Source: Anaeramoeba flamelloides (taxonomy: Eukaryota; Metamonada; Anaeramoebidae). Taken from it: a stretch of 64,000 bases of DNA. The stretch is from the NCBI GenBank assembly GCA_027625915.1, contig JANTQA010000048.1:682001-746000 (forward strand), written 5' to 3'. This document shows positions 1 to 12,363 of the stretch, in pieces. The notes below the pieces were generated by a model, which ran no database searches, was not told the origin of the DNA, and saw only the letters and a program-made list of their open reading frames with translations. The position numbers were made by a program, and so were the translations under genes. The number at the start of each line of letters is the position of its first letter. Positions within the stretch are counted from its first letter, which is position 1.

Positions 1-928
1 AGGCATAAATCTTGCCGTTTTCTTTAATTATCGAAACGTAATGTATTCCCGCAGATATTTTTGAAATAAAGGTATTGGTTAAATCGTAGATCGGCAGAAA
101 GGTTTTGTGTTGAAATTGATCCCCATTGAAAAGAGCGCCACCAGAGGAATAGATTAGCCGGTTTTTGGTGAGAACAATCGATGCGTTCCAATTTACCAAA
201 ATCTGATCAGGATCTAAATCTGTTAATTGCTTATGAAGGATCTTTCTATTGCCGGTTGTGGTCTTGGACAATCCTAGTTGGCAAAACAAATCCCTCCCCC
301 AAGCGTAATAGTTGCCATTTTGGGTTTTTGCAAAGAAATGCTCTGCAAACCCAGAATAAAACTTCTCAACTCCCCACATGATAAGCACGGGTAGACCCTG
401 CGAATCTTTAAAATTATCAGAGCCAAAGGTCCTGTAGCCATAGCTTATCTCACCTGATTTGCCCCACCCCCAAAGCGTCCCATCTTCGCACACGGCAAAG
501 CTTGTCTCGCTCCCACAATGAACAGTGCGGCATTTGTATTTGATCCCAAACACAGCCACCTGTTGAACACCAGATTTGTCTTCAAAAGATCCACACCCAA
601 GCTGGCCATTGACATTGCCTCGGGTGGGATCAGGTGCATAAGAAAAAACCTTCCCACTGACCGTCGAGCAAATTACATGGTAGAGCCCACAGCAAACAGT
701 CAATATTTTTTCTTCGATAGCAATCTTTTCCAGTCCCTCGTCTTTTATTTGGTACAATTCACCGTAGTTCGTTAAAATAAATGTTGTGTTCTCAAGCAAG
801 AGGATTTTGTCAATATTGTACTCGAGAGAAAACAATTTTTCAAAGCCTGGGCTATATTTGTAATCGCCTTGTTCGACTCGGAGAAAGAAATTTTTGCAAT
901 TATGTTCTCCATAGAAATCGATTGCCAT
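1..928 (-). CDS. RCC1-repeat protein, 5' part (runs off the window)
   Basis: An uninterrupted reading frame runs on the minus strand from an ATG at 928 to the window edge, about 309 codons, with clearly higher GC than the flanking DNA. The translation shows repeated RCC1-type blades: GKVFSYAPD...GQLGCG, GTLWGWGKSGEISYG, GNYYAWGRDLFCQLGL and a final GKIYA. RCC1 repeats fold into a seven-bladed propeller, used either for Ran nucleotide exchange or, in many protist proteins, as a protein-binding platform, often fused to BTB or other domains. The C-terminus lies outside the window, so a fusion partner cannot be seen. The start is chosen because the frame begins MAIDFYGEHN and sequence upstream (929 onward) becomes AT-rich and non-coding. 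True RCC1/RanGEF identity is not supported; only the repeat family is. Confidence 0.85.
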   Translation of the reverse strand, partial: MAIDFYGEHNCKNFFLRVEQGDYKYSPGFEKLFSLEYNIDKILLLENTTFILTNYGELYQIKDEGLEKIAIEEKILTVCCGLYHVICSTVSGKVFSYAPDPTRGNVNGQLGCGSFEDKSGVQQVAVFGIKYKCRTVHCGSETSFAVCEDGTLWGWGKSGEISYGYRTFGSDNFKDSQGLPVLIMWGVEKFYSGFAEHFFAKTQNGNYYAWGRDLFCQLGLSKTTTGNRKILHKQLTDLDPDQILVNWNASIVLTKNRLIYSSGGALFNGDQFQHKTFLPIYDLTNTFISKISAGIHYVSIIKENGKIYA

Positions 929-3900
929 TAATCTTGTTTGTGGTTTTTGGTTTTAGTTTTTGCCAAAAGTAGAAGTAAGGATTATTTGTTTGTAAAAAAT
1001 AAAAAAATTATTTATGTGTTTTCTTTAGCTTGATTAGAAACAATGAAGACGGAAATTCTGAGTCTGTGGTAATAATTAGAGAATCAATTTTTTTAATTTT
1101 TTTTTAGCTATTAATTTTTAAGGAGGAAAAAGTGGAGATATTTCTTGATGAAAAGGGAAGATGGAAATATCACTAAATACGATTTTTTTTTATTTTGGTC
1201 GTCACTTCTCATAAGAGAAAAACTTGAGTTCTATTTTCTTTGAAGGGTAATAACAGCTTATTATTGTAAAATCAATAATTGAAATTATAAGCTCGGTTTA
1301 TTTTTTCTGAGGGTTATTGAATTAAAAGACCAAAGAAAAATATCATAGCCATTATGTAAATATGGTATTGGTTTGTTAAAGCTCTGTGACTTGAAAATAA
1401 TTTAAAAAAAGGAAGATCAAAGTTAAAATTTTTTCTCAGTTAAAAGAGAGTTAATTTCGGGAGAAACAAATTTTGTAAATAAAACAATAAAAAACCGTTT
1501 AAAAATAAAATTTGATAAAAAATTTGACCAAATTTCAGTCATTATTTAAAATTTACAGTTCAGATCAAAGAGTTGATATTCAAAATTGATTTGATATTAA
1601 GTATATTATTGGTTAACGAGTTAGTTTTTTTATTGGGACAAAGAAGAAAAAATAAGTATATGCTTTATTTTGAAAAATAGCTTTTTTTTGGTTGAGTTAC
1701 GTGTATTTTTGACAATGAAAATTGAAAAATATTTTTCCGATAAATAATAAATAATTGAATTTTATTTTAAATTTTTACAAATGGTATAATACCTTCCGAG
1801 TAGAGCCATCAGGGGGGTGGGGGTATATCAATTATTATAAGTACCCAAAAACAAATTAAAATGTTTTGAAAAAAGGTACATTTCAAAAATTCAACAAAGA
1901 AAAACATGGATATTTTGGATGAAATCCCCAAGTACTAACAAATGGTTTCCTAGTTAAATCTAGTGTGAATGATAATTTTGAATATAAGTGTGTCAGCTCT
2001 GAAGATTAATCTATGTTACTTTTTGAGATCTAGAAGTTTTTTTAAAAAATTACCCTATTGAGTTATTTATAGAAAAAATATAATAAATGTATTATTTTGT
2101 TAAATTTAGAGGGTTATAAAAGTTCTATAAATCAGATTAAATTAGGTTGAATTGAGAATGTACTTTTATTAAACAATTATTTGTTTCATATTGAAGAAAT
2201 TTAATCATTAGGAAGTATCAAATAAGAAAAAAATTGATTTTTTATTCTAAAATTAAATGTTTGCATGTGGGGGATTGTAAAATCTTTTTTTTTTTTTGTT
2301 TTTTTAAATATAATCGTCCAAACAATGTATCTTAATTTTTTTTTATTTACATTTAAATTAAATTTTGAATATTAAGTGTTTGAGATTTCTGAGAAATATC
2401 AAAAGAAAAAGGTAACAAAAAAAAAACAGTCACTTTTTCTGAAAAATCTAATTGTGGTATCATTGAATTCATAGCAAATGTGTAAGATCTTTTATGAAAT
2501 TTTATTTTTGACAAAAATTTTTACCAAAAAATAAAAACAATAATATCATTAAAAAAAATCCTGACATGAAAATATTACCTTATATGATTTTTTATTGTTT
2601 TTATTAGGAAAAATGGTTTGTAATTATTAATATTTTCTTTTTTAAAAACCCAAAACACTGGGAATTGCAACTAATATGTTTATTCTAAAGATGATTAATC
2701 AAATTTAACTTGTTTAAAGCAATATTAAATCAATCAAAATAAGAATAAATTCTGGTTATTACATTCCAGAGTAAAATCTCTATAAAACACAATTTTTTTT
2801 TTTTCAGAAATAGGCAGATATATAAAGATTATCAAATAATCAATGAAGATTCTAAATAATCACATTTTAATGAACTTTATTTAGTTTTCTTACTGAGTTT
2901 ATAAAATAATTTTTTAGTTATAAAAAGGATTTTATTTTGCCTTTTCCTGAAAAATGACAATTAAGAATATTGCCAGGGTTTATTTTTAGGTAAGGTATTT
3001 TTTTTTCATACTATATATCTTTGCTTTAAATATTTTCAACTAATAAACCCCAAATTCGCTGAAAAGATAGTGTGGAATTATTGATCTTGTCTGGACTTTT
3101 TTATCATAGCTCTTATGGTTAGAAAACTAAAGGTAATCAAGAAAAAATAATAATAATAAAAGTGAAAACAAAAAATACTTAAAATAGTAATTATTTATAT
3201 ATTCAGATACCTAGGGTCACACTCTTCGGGGTTATGGAATACGAATTATTAATTACATATTGTTGAATTTTTATCTGTAATCGATCATCTTTCTATCTGT
3301 TTTTTGCTCCTCTTGTGAATTCTGGGGAAGAGTATAATTTTCTATTTGGTCATAAAAATGATAATTTTAATTTTAGATATATTTGTATTAATTTTCTTTT
3401 TCTCTTTTTTTATTTGATAAATTTTCTTTAATTACTCCTTTCTCTAAATAAATAAATAAATAACAGATAGTTTAGAATTCATTATGACATTTTCTGGTTG
3501 AAATTGGGGGCTTTTTTTTATTTTTAATACGAAATTTTCAAGTTTTAAGATATACTTTTTTTCAAATAAATCAACTTTCTCAAAACATTGAACAAAAATA
3601 TGACTTGAAAAATTTATAAGATTGTAGAAAAAACATAAATTAAATTGAATAGATTCAAAATATTTTTACCATTGGAAGAGAATTGTTGGTTTCAAATACA
3701 AAAAGATAAAAATCTTGAAAAAATAAAAATGAATAAAAAATATTTGTTGTATATTCAAAATTTTCGACTTTTCTAATTAAACACCTTTTTTATTTACCTA
3801 TATTTTCTTTTTATTTTTATTTTTTAAGTTTTAGGAAGAGAAAATTCACATTATATATTTTAGAGAAGTAATCAGCAGGTTGTAATCAATTAAATATAAG

Positions 3901-4653
3901 GTTAGTAAATCTAACTTTCATCTAATGAATATTTTGCTTGTGTTTTTTTTTTAATTTAACAAAATTAAAAGTTCAATTAATTTTGATTTTTTACCTAACA
4001 ATTAGATTTCTTCTACATATTATCTCGTAAAATAGAAAAACGGATTATTTATAATTAACATTCCTTAATAGTTGGAATTGAACATTTATGAAAACAAAAA
4101 TGATTTTCTTTGTTGATAATTATGTTGTTGATTTGAGAAAGTCATATGAACTATTTGAATGTCTTATTGTTGGATATTTCTATTTATTGTTGCCAAATTA
4201 TCAACTTATCTTCTTGAATTTAACAATTTTGTTATATTTTTTTAAGAAAAAATTTCACAATTTGCATCCTTTTATCTTTTCTGAAAAAAATGACAAAAAA
4301 TCAAAAAAGTCTTCAATATTTTGATATTATTTCTATGATGAAAATTTGCTTCTTATAATTGTAAATCTTGTTGATAATTTATTAGAATGGTTACGGTTAT
4401 GATTTTTTTTTTTGATTAAAACATTTCAAAAATCAAATAAAAGCAGAGTAAAAATAAGAATCAAGTATATAAAAAAAATAAAAAATAAAAATAAAAATAA
4501 AAATAATTTATTATGAAATTTTTTGTGATTTAAAAAAAAAAAAAAATAATATTTAATATCATATCAAAAAAAAAAAATTTTAAATTTAATTTGTTAATGA
4601 ATATTGTATTTTATGAAAAAAAATAACCAAATAAAAAAATTTTAAATATTGAA
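929..4653. other. AT-rich spacer without a supported gene
   Basis: About 3.7 kb of very AT-rich DNA with homopolymer runs. A G-rich spot sits near 1812-1825. The only structure seen is a dispersed repeat at about 3080-3470. A 78-codon open frame at 4088-4324 has the composition of random AT-rich DNA and is not called. Confidence 0.6.
3080..3470 (+). repeat. Dispersed repeat, second copy near 32390-32830
   Basis: The segment around 3090-3470 is alignable by eye with about 32400-32830 in the same orientation. Shared blocks include CTCTTATGGTTAGAAAACT versus CTCTTATAGTTCGAAAACT, the word CTTTCTATCTG, and a long TTTCTTTAATTACTCCTTTCTC block followed by AAATAAATAAAT. The copies are diverged, so this is an old repeat of unknown type. 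Confidence 0.55.
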
Positions 4654-5894
4654 TTATTTTTTTATTTTTTTCATCATTTTAAAAGGCAATAATCCAACCT
4701 TTTTATCTTTTTTTCCGTAATACCAATCTTGATTTAATTTCTTAACAAATTCGAATACATCACCCTTTTCAAAAGTTAAAACTCCTTTTTTGTTTTTAGG
4801 GTTCGAAAAGGATTTAAGGGCTTTTAAGATATATTTTTTCTTTTTCTTTTTTTTCTTTTTCTTTTTTTTCTTTTTCTTTTTTTCGTCAGATTTTTTTTCT
4901 GTTTTTTTTTCCTCTTTCTCATCCTGTTCTTGTTCTGATTTTTCTTCTGATTTGTTTTCATCTGATTTTTCAGAATTTGATGATGATGATTTTGAGGAGG
5001 AGGATGATGATGATTTATTAGATTTATTAGATTTTTCTGATTTTTCTGATTTTTCTGATTTTTCTTTTTCATTTTCTGAAGAACTTGAAGATTTTTCGCT
5101 TTCCTTATTTTCCTTTGAATTTTTGGTTACTTCTTCAGTGGTTTCATTTTTTAAAGTTACATGTTTTGAATGACAAAAACCTTGATCCCCATTTTGTTTT
5201 TTACCATAAATCCAATTATTTTGTTTCTCTTTAATTAAAATAATTTCTTCTCCTTTTTCAAATGTTAATAAACTTTTTTTATTCTCTGGATTATTAAAAG
5301 TTGCAATTGTTATATAAATAGTTTTCTTGGTTGCTTGTGGTTCATTAGCAGTTTTTTTTTCTTCAAAATATTTTTCTGCAAAAAAAGCTTGTTTTTCTTC
5401 TTTATTTTTTCCAACAAAATATCCATTTTTGCTTGGTTTTATGAAAATGATTTCGTCTCCTTTTTTGAAAGGTAAAAGTGATTTAACATTTTTTGGGTTG
5501 GTGAAATCATATTTGGCAATATAGATCTTTTCTTCTGACCCTTCATTTTCTGTTTCCTCCTTTTCTTTTTTTTCTTCTTCTTTTTCTTCTTCTTTTTCTT
5601 CTTCTTTTTCTTCATTTTCTTCTTCTATTTTTTTTTCTTCTTCTGTCTTTTCGTTTTTGTTTGCTTTTTTTTCATTATCTTTTTCTTCAAAATATTTTTC
5701 TGCAAAGAAAGCTTGTTTTTCTTCTTTGTTTTTTCCAACAAAATATCCATTTTTGCTTGGTTTTATGAAAATGATTTCGTCTCCTTTTTTGAAAGGTAAA
5801 AGTGATTTAACATTTTTTGGGTTGGTGAAATCATATTTGGCAATATAGATCTTTTCTTCTGACCCTTCATTTTTTGTTTCTTTTTTTTCTTTTT

Positions 5895-5972
<78 letters not shown>

Positions 5973-8900
5973 CTTTTTTTTCTTTTTTTTCTTTTTTTTC
6001 TTCTTTTTCTTCTATTTTTTTTGGCTCTTCTGTCTTTTCGTTTTCTTTTGCTTTTTTTTCATTCTCGTTTTCTTCAAAATATTTTTCTGCAAAGAAAGCT
6101 TGTTTTTCTTCTTTGTTTTTTCCAACAAAATATCCATTTTTGCTTGGTTTTATGAAAATGATTTCGTCTCCTTTTTTGAAAGGTAAAAGTGATTTAACAT
6201 TTTTTGGATTGGTGAAATCATATTTGGCGATATAGATCTTTTCTTCTGTCCCTTCATTTTTTGTTTCTTCCTTTTCAACTGGTTTTGGTTCTTTTTCTGT
6301 TTCTTTTTCTTTTTTTTCATCTTTTTTGGTTTCTTTTTCTTGTTTCTCTTCTTTATCCTTTTTCCCTTTATTTACTTTTTTACCTTTTTTTCCTTTTTTC
6401 CCTTTTTTCCCTTTTTTGCCTTTACCCTTTTTACCTTTTTTACCTTTTTTACCTTTCTTAACTTTTTTACCTTTTTTTGATTTTTTTTCTGATTCTTCTG
6501 ATTCTTCGTTTTCTTCTTTTTTTTTTTCTTTTTCTTCTTCTTCTTTTTCTTTTTCTTCTTCTTTTTTTTCTTTTTCTTCTTCTTTTTTTTCTTTTTCTTC
6601 TTCTTTTTCTTCTTCTTCTTTTTCTTTTTCTTCTTCTTCTTTTTTTTCTTCTTCTTTTTCCTTTTCTTTTTCTTTTTCTTTTTCTTTTTCTTTTTCTTTT
6701 TTGGTTTCATTTTCTTTTTCTTCTTTGGTTTCTTTTTCTTCTTCTTTTTTGTTTTCTTTTTCTTCTTGTTCTTCTTTCTCGTTTTCATCTTTTTTTCCTT
6801 TTTTCCCTTTCTTGCCTTTGTCCTTTTTCCCTTTCTTTCCTTTCTTTCCTTTCTTTCCTTTCTTTCCTTTTTTTCCCTTCGTTCCTTTCTTCCCTTCTTC
6901 ATCTTCTTCTTCATTTTTTCCCTTCTTACCTTTTTTTCCTTTCTTTCCTTTTTTGCCTTTACCTTTACCTTTTTTACCTTTTTTACCTTTCTTTCCTTTT
7001 TTTCCTTTTTTTGATTTTTTTTCTGGATCTTCTGGATCTTCGTTTTCTGGATCTCCTTTCTTTTTTCCTTTTTTTTTTTTTTCTTTTTCTTTCCCCTGTG
7101 ATTTGGAGGAAATAGATTTCCCATCGTTTTCTGTTTCAGTAATTTTTTTTGTATACTTGGCTGGGAAATAGCCCATATTTCCATCTTTATCTTTTCCACT
7201 CAAATATTGGCCATCTTTCATTATTTTGCCTAACCATTCAATTTTGTCTCCCTTTTTAAAAGATAATAAATTTTTAACTTGCTTTTCATTTGTAAAATCC
7301 CTAATTGCTTTATAAAAAGTCTTTTTTTTTTCTGTAGCTTGTGGCTTTTTTTTTATAATTTCTATTGTGTTGCTTAGGAAATAGCCAATCTTGCCATTCA
7401 GTTCGCCTTTCCACCAAGTTTTATTTGTTTCTTCAATTAAATCAATGACTGCACCTATTTTATATGTCAGGACATTTTTTTTACCATCTGCATTTAAAAG
7501 AGATTTTATTGCGCGACATTGAATTTTTGATGAAACTCTTTCAATAGTGGGCAATTGTTGCTTTTGTTTGCTTTTTGGTTTTGACTTTTGTTTTGATTTT
7601 GTTTGCGATCCTTGAGTGACATTCGTAGTATATGGATCAGGTCCAGATCGTAATTCAACATATTTTTTATGAAAAAACCCAATCTCACCTTTTTTGTCTT
7701 TACCCTTCATCCAGCCATCATTGCCTTTTTTTTCAATGTATTCAATTTGATCACCTTTGATTAATGTCAAAGCATTAGGTATTCCTTTGTTATTTAAAAA
7801 TTGAATTTTGACAACATACATTGTTTGCTTTTTGCTTTTATCTTTTTTCGTCGAATTTGGTTTTGTTTTTGTTTCTGTTTTTGCTTTTGCTTTTGTTTTC
7901 GATTTTTGCTTAAGAACAATTTTTTTTCTTAAAAATTTTGATGCAACAAACCCAGTTTTACCTTCTTTATTTTTGCCATTAATCCAACCCGATTTTTTTG
8001 AATCTGAAATAAATTCGATTTCTTCGCCTTTAGTCAGTGTCAACACTGTTGTTTTGACATTGGAAGGTGGCGTATAATTTTGCTTGGCAATAAAAATTTT
8101 TTTCCCAGATTCTTCTTCGACTTCAATTTCTTCATCTTTTGGCTTGTCTTCTGCAAGGGGATCATTTTCTGGATATTTTAATTTAAAGAATTTAATATTA
8201 AAAAATCCTCTTTCTCCTTTTTTGTTTTTTCCATTTAACCAATCTTCTTTGGATGTTTTTGAAACAAACTCAATTTCTTCATCTTCGTCAAAGGTTAAAA
8301 CGCCTGGATTTGTTTTTGCTGGTTTATATTCTTTTATTGCAATATAAATAATTGGTTTTTCTTCTTCTTCTTCTTTTTCTTTTTCTTTTGCTTCTTCTTC
8401 CTCCTCAGATTTTTCAGAATTTGAGGCTGATGATGAAGATGAAGATGATGATGTTGATGATGATGATGATGATCTTTCTGAATTTGAGTTTTCAGAGGAT
8501 GAAGATTTGGAATCTTGATCTTCTTTATCTTTTTTTAATTTTACATAAGAAGAATAAAAATATCCAATATTGCCATCCTTGTCTTTCCCATTCATCCAAC
8601 CCGGGGATGTAGTGTCCTCAAGAAATTCAATTTCATCACCTTTTTTAAAACTTAAAACGTTATCAGTCCCTTCTTCTGGCTCATAATCTTGAAGGGACAT
8701 ATATATTATCTTTTTTTTAGGTTCTGGTGGCTTTTCGCCTTCTTTCATTTTTCTCACAAATTTTAAGTGGAATAACCCAACATTCTGATCTTTGTCTCTT
8801 CCATAAAAAAAATACGTTTTTTCAGATTTTTCTAAAAAAATTATCACTTCATCTTTGTCTAATGATAGCATATAGGGAATTTTTTCTGCTAAATTTATCA

Positions 8901-11900
8901 TTGATTTTATTACTAAATATCTTTGTATTGGCTCGTCGGGTTGCTTATTCCTTAAACTATTTATCATCTTTTGTTGTGGATCTTCATTTACCACGTTGTC
9001 ATCATTCGATCCATCACTTGATTCGCCCCAATCATCGTTACTTTGTTTTTTCCTTGGTATTTGGTTCATCTGTCTTTTCATTTGTTCTTGTTTTAATCGG
9101 TTTTCTTCAATTTGTTGATCTAAATCTTTGCTTTGTTGTTGATGTGAAATTTGATCTTGATTTTGATTTTCTATTGTTTGTGTTTCTTGATTTATATTTC
9201 CGTAAGATTCATTAGTCCCAAATGTTGTTTTGTGTTCTTCTTTTGTATTTGATTCTGTTACAATTGTTTCTACCTGGGTTGTGGCTGTTTCTAACTCCTG
9301 GTTATTTTGAGTTGTGCTGTTATTAAGTTTCTGAGTATTTTTAACAGATGGATAATTTACTTGATTTGAACTGTTGTTAGAGGGGTAATTTGGTTTCTTG
9401 CTACTTTTAGAGGATGGGTATTTTGAATTTGTTGAACTTTTAGGATATGACGTTGTCGAATAGCCTTGACTAACTTTGACTTCTTCGTCACTCCAAACAT
9501 CTTCATCATCCCATTCTGTCATCCGTTGCCTCTTTGATGAAAGAGATTTTATCTTCTCTTGCATTATTTTTGCTTTTTCTTTTCTTCTTTTTATTTCATC
9601 AGGTGATAATTCTTTCTCTTCAACCTCAGGTAGTTCTTCTTCTGATTCCGATTTTTGATCGGTTTCAAGATTATTTTCAAAATTGTTTTGATTCTCATTT
9701 TCTTTTGTTTGTAATTCCTCTTTGACTTTTTCTTTTTCCTTTTCTTTTCCTTGAACCTTTTGTTGTTCTTTTTTTTGAGTTAACCAACTTGTGTTTTGAT
9801 TTCGGAATCCACCTTTTCTTTGAATCCCAGTTTTATTTGTTGTTGGCCTTGGTTCTTCTGATTTATTCCCAATTTTATTTTCCCAAAGTGCGCCAAGTCC
9901 TTTACTTCCCCCACTAGCTGTAAGATTTTTTATAACACTTGAACCTGATTTTTTATGCCCGCTTGCTTTTGTGGTTCCTCTGCCTCTTCCTCTGCCTCGT
10001 CCTCTTGTGGTTCCTCTTCCTCTTCCTCTTCCTCTTCCTCTCCCTCTTCCTCTTGTAGTTCCTCTGCCTTTTGTAGCTCCTGTTCCCCTTCCTCTTCCCC
10101 TTCCTCTTCCTCTTCCTCTTCCTCTTATTTTTCCTCTGCCACCAGTACTCCTTGATCTAGTTCGGTTTGGTTGATTAGTTTTTTGTGATCCACCAAAACG
10201 TTTTTCCCAAACAGAACCTGATGATGATTTTTTTGGTGATGTTACTTGATTATTATTAGTTGGTTCTTCTTGTGTAAATTTTGATAATAAAGAACCAAAT
10301 TTAAAATTCTCCTGTTCTCTTTTTCGTCGTGCGGCAAAGCGAGATATTCCCTCTGGTTTTTTTGTTTCTTTTTCTTCTGGTTTGGTTTTTTTTACAGTTG
10401 TTTCTTTTTCTTTTTCGACTTTTTTTTCTTTTTCTACAGGTTTTTCTTTTGTTTCGGTTGTTTCTGGTTTTTCTTTTGTTTTGGTTATTTCTTCTTGTTT
10501 TTCCTTATTTTCTGGTTTTTCTTTTGTTTTGGTTTCTTCTTGTTCTATTTCTTGCTCGATTTTTTGTTTTGTTTCTTCTTTTGGTTTTTGTTCTTTTTCG
10601 TTTTCTTGTTTTTGTTTTTTTTCTGTTTTTTCTTTTGTTTTGGTTTCTTCTTGTTCTTTTTCTTGCTCGGTTTTTTGTTTTGTTTCTTCTTTTGGTTGTT
10701 CTTTTTCATTTTCTTGTTCTTGTTTTTTCTCTTTTCCCTCTTCTTTTTCTTGTTCTTTTTCTTGTTCTTGTTCTTGTTTTTTTTCTTTTTCCTCTTCTTT
10801 TGGTTGTTCTTGTTCTTGTTCTTGTTCTTGTTCTTTTTCTTGTTCTTGTTCTTTTGTTTCAGTGTTTTCTTCGGTTTGTTCTTTTTTTTCTTCTATTTCT
10901 TGGCTGTTTTCAGTTTTTACATTTTCACTTTCTTCAGACTCAACATTATTGTTTTTTTCTGATGATTCTTTTTCTTTTTTTTCTGATTTGTTTTTTTCTT
11001 CTGAAGAAGAAGACGACGACGATGATGAGGACGAAGTCGAAGATGACTTTTCTTCTGGTTTATCTTCGTTTTCTTTTTCTTTTTTTTCAACATTTTCTTT
11101 GATTGCCTCCTGTTCTTTTTCTTTTGGTTTTTCTTGTTCTTGTTCTGGTTCTGGTTCTGGTTCTTTTTCTTCTTTTGTTTTTGTAGATTCCTTTTCTAAT
11201 TCTTTTTTTTCTTCTTCGTCTTTTTCTTCTTTTAAATCAACTTTCTCTAACTTGTTTTCTTCAGAAGGGGTAGTTTTTTCAATTTCGAAATCTTGTTCTT
11301 TTTTTTCCACTTTTTCTTTGATTGGTTCCTGTTCGTTTTCTTTTGGTTTTTCTTTTGGTTCTGAAGATTCCTTTTCTGTTTCTTGTTCTTGTTCTTGTTC
11401 TGTTTCTTCTTTGTCTTTTTCTTCTTTTGAGTCAACTTTCTCTAACTTGTTTTCTTCAGAAGAGGTAGTTTTTGCAATTTCGATTTCTTGTTCTTTTTTT
11501 TCCACATTTTCTTTGATTGGTTCCTGTTCGTTTTCTTCTGGTTCTGTAGATTCCATTTTTGTTTCTGTTTCTGTTTCTTGTCCTTGTCCTTGTCCTTGTT
11601 CTTGTTCTTTTTCTTGTTCTTGTTCTTTTGTTTCAGTGTTTTCTTCGGTTTGTTCTTTTATTTCTTCTATTTCTTGGCTGTTTTCAGTTTTTACATTTTC
11701 ACTTTCTTCAGACTCAACATTATTGTTTTTTTCTGATGATTCTTTTTCTGATTTGTTTTTTTCTTCTGAAGAAGAAGAAGACGACGATGATGAGGACGAA
11801 GATGAAGATGACTTTTCTTTTTTTGGTGCCTCTTTATTCGATTCTTCCGAAGAAGACATTGAAGAATTGTTTTCGATCTTATCTTGCTGACCTTCTTTTG

Positions 11901-11976
11901 GATCTTGATTGGTGGTTTTGTTTTTTAATTCTTCTTCCTTGTTATCAGATGAAGAATTTGATTCACTTGATGACAT
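4654..11976 (-). CDS. Giant low-complexity scaffold protein with twelve SH3-like domains
   Basis: One open frame of 7323 nt encodes about 2440 residues with no intron. The start at 11976 (MSSSESNSSSDNKEEE) is preferred over an in-frame ATG at 12048, whose extra 24 residues are only F/L/Y from AT-rich leader. Residues about 1-560 are S/E/K/Q-rich; about 610-672 is an Arg-Gly tract; SH3-like domains lie near 1015-1073, 1092-1150, 1209-1269, 1292-1354, 1384-1444, 1480-1540, 1550-1609, 1910-1967, 2040-2097, 2149-2205, 2220-2274 and 2380-2439. Each shows the SH3 pattern: an aliphatic-aromatic start (YIAKYDF), LxFxKGDEIxF, a W or Y followed by G-K-N/D, and GFF/GYF-xx-KYV/F. KGK-repeat basic tracts (about 1654-1728, 1835-1869) and poly-Lys separate domain groups. 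SH3 domains bind proline-rich peptides, so a cytoskeletal or cortical adaptor is likely; Arg-Gly tracts often bind RNA. The specific function is unknown. Confidence 0.85.
5353..6260 (-). repeat. Three near-identical SH3 units within the giant gene
   Basis: Copies at about 5353-5535, 5680-5868 and 6065-6260 encode almost the same SH3-like domain (EEKIYIAKYDF start, FFAEKYFEE end). They are nearly identical at DNA level, while the other nine domains of the gene are strongly diverged. Glu/Lys-rich linkers of unequal length separate them. This indicates recent tandem duplication, or conversion keeping the three alike. Confidence 0.85.
5908..5972. repeat. 65-nt T homopolymer inside the coding region (poly-Lys on the minus strand)
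   Basis: A run of 65 T on the plus strand is read on the minus strand as at least 21 consecutive AAA lysine codons. It sits in a wider T tract (about 5879-6000) broken only by single C's, giving about 30-40 mostly Lys residues. The frame continues into a normal SH3 domain on both sides, so the length as assembled keeps the gene open. Confidence 0.9.
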
Positions 11977-12246
11977 AAAAAAAATTATGAGAAAATAAAA
12001 AAAATAACAAAAAGAAAGAAAAAAGATCAAAAAATAAAAAAATAACAAAAATGTCTTAAAAATTAAGTAAATTATTTCTTGTTATTTTTTACTTGAAAAT
12101 CGGAATTTTTTTGTTTAAAAAGTGCAAGAATTAGGATATTGTCGATTTTCTTTTTTTGTCAATTTCTTGTTATTTTTTCTATTAAAAAAACTTTCACCTT
12201 ATTTTTTTAACAAGTATTCTGTTAAATTTAATTTGGTCTTTAATAG

Positions 12247-12363
12247 TCTTACGGACTTTCGGTAAATCCTATTGTTCAGTTGGAATTACGATCTTTTACA
12301 GATCAAGATTTAGGTGATTTACAAAAAACTGGAAATAAATTACTGATTTTTTTGAATAGCTGA
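12247..12363 (+). pseudogene. Orphan exon-like coding fragment
   Basis: After a TTTAATAG acceptor-like site, 38 codons read SYGLSVNPIVQLELRSF... and end at TGA (12361-12363). The amino-acid mix (G, V, Q, E, R, D, T) is far more protein-like than translations of the surrounding AT-rich DNA. No adjoining exon on the plus strand was found; upstream lies the start of the giant SH3 gene on the other strand. It could be a terminal exon of an unrecognised gene, or a relic. Family not recognised. Confidence 0.35.

Noticed and set aside
4088-4324. 78-codon plus-strand open frame
   Set aside because: Amino-acid composition is that of random AT-rich DNA (F, L, I, K, Y); no motif and no splice partner.
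6326-7199. Long open frames on both strands (about 275-281 codons)
   Set aside because: Shadows of the KGK and Glu/Lys tracts of the SH3 gene; near-homopolymer translations with no domain.
10382-11890. 502-codon plus-strand frame rich in Phe and Ser
   Set aside because: It is the antisense shadow of the Glu/Lys/Ser-rich part of the giant SH3 gene; composition (F, S, C) follows from reading GAA/AAA/TCT codons backwards.
11977-12048. Upstream in-frame ATG of the giant gene
   Set aside because: It would add 24 residues of F, L, Y and I from AT-rich leader; the Ser-rich start at 11976 is more like the rest of the protein. A signal peptide is conceivable but the protein otherwise looks cytosolic.
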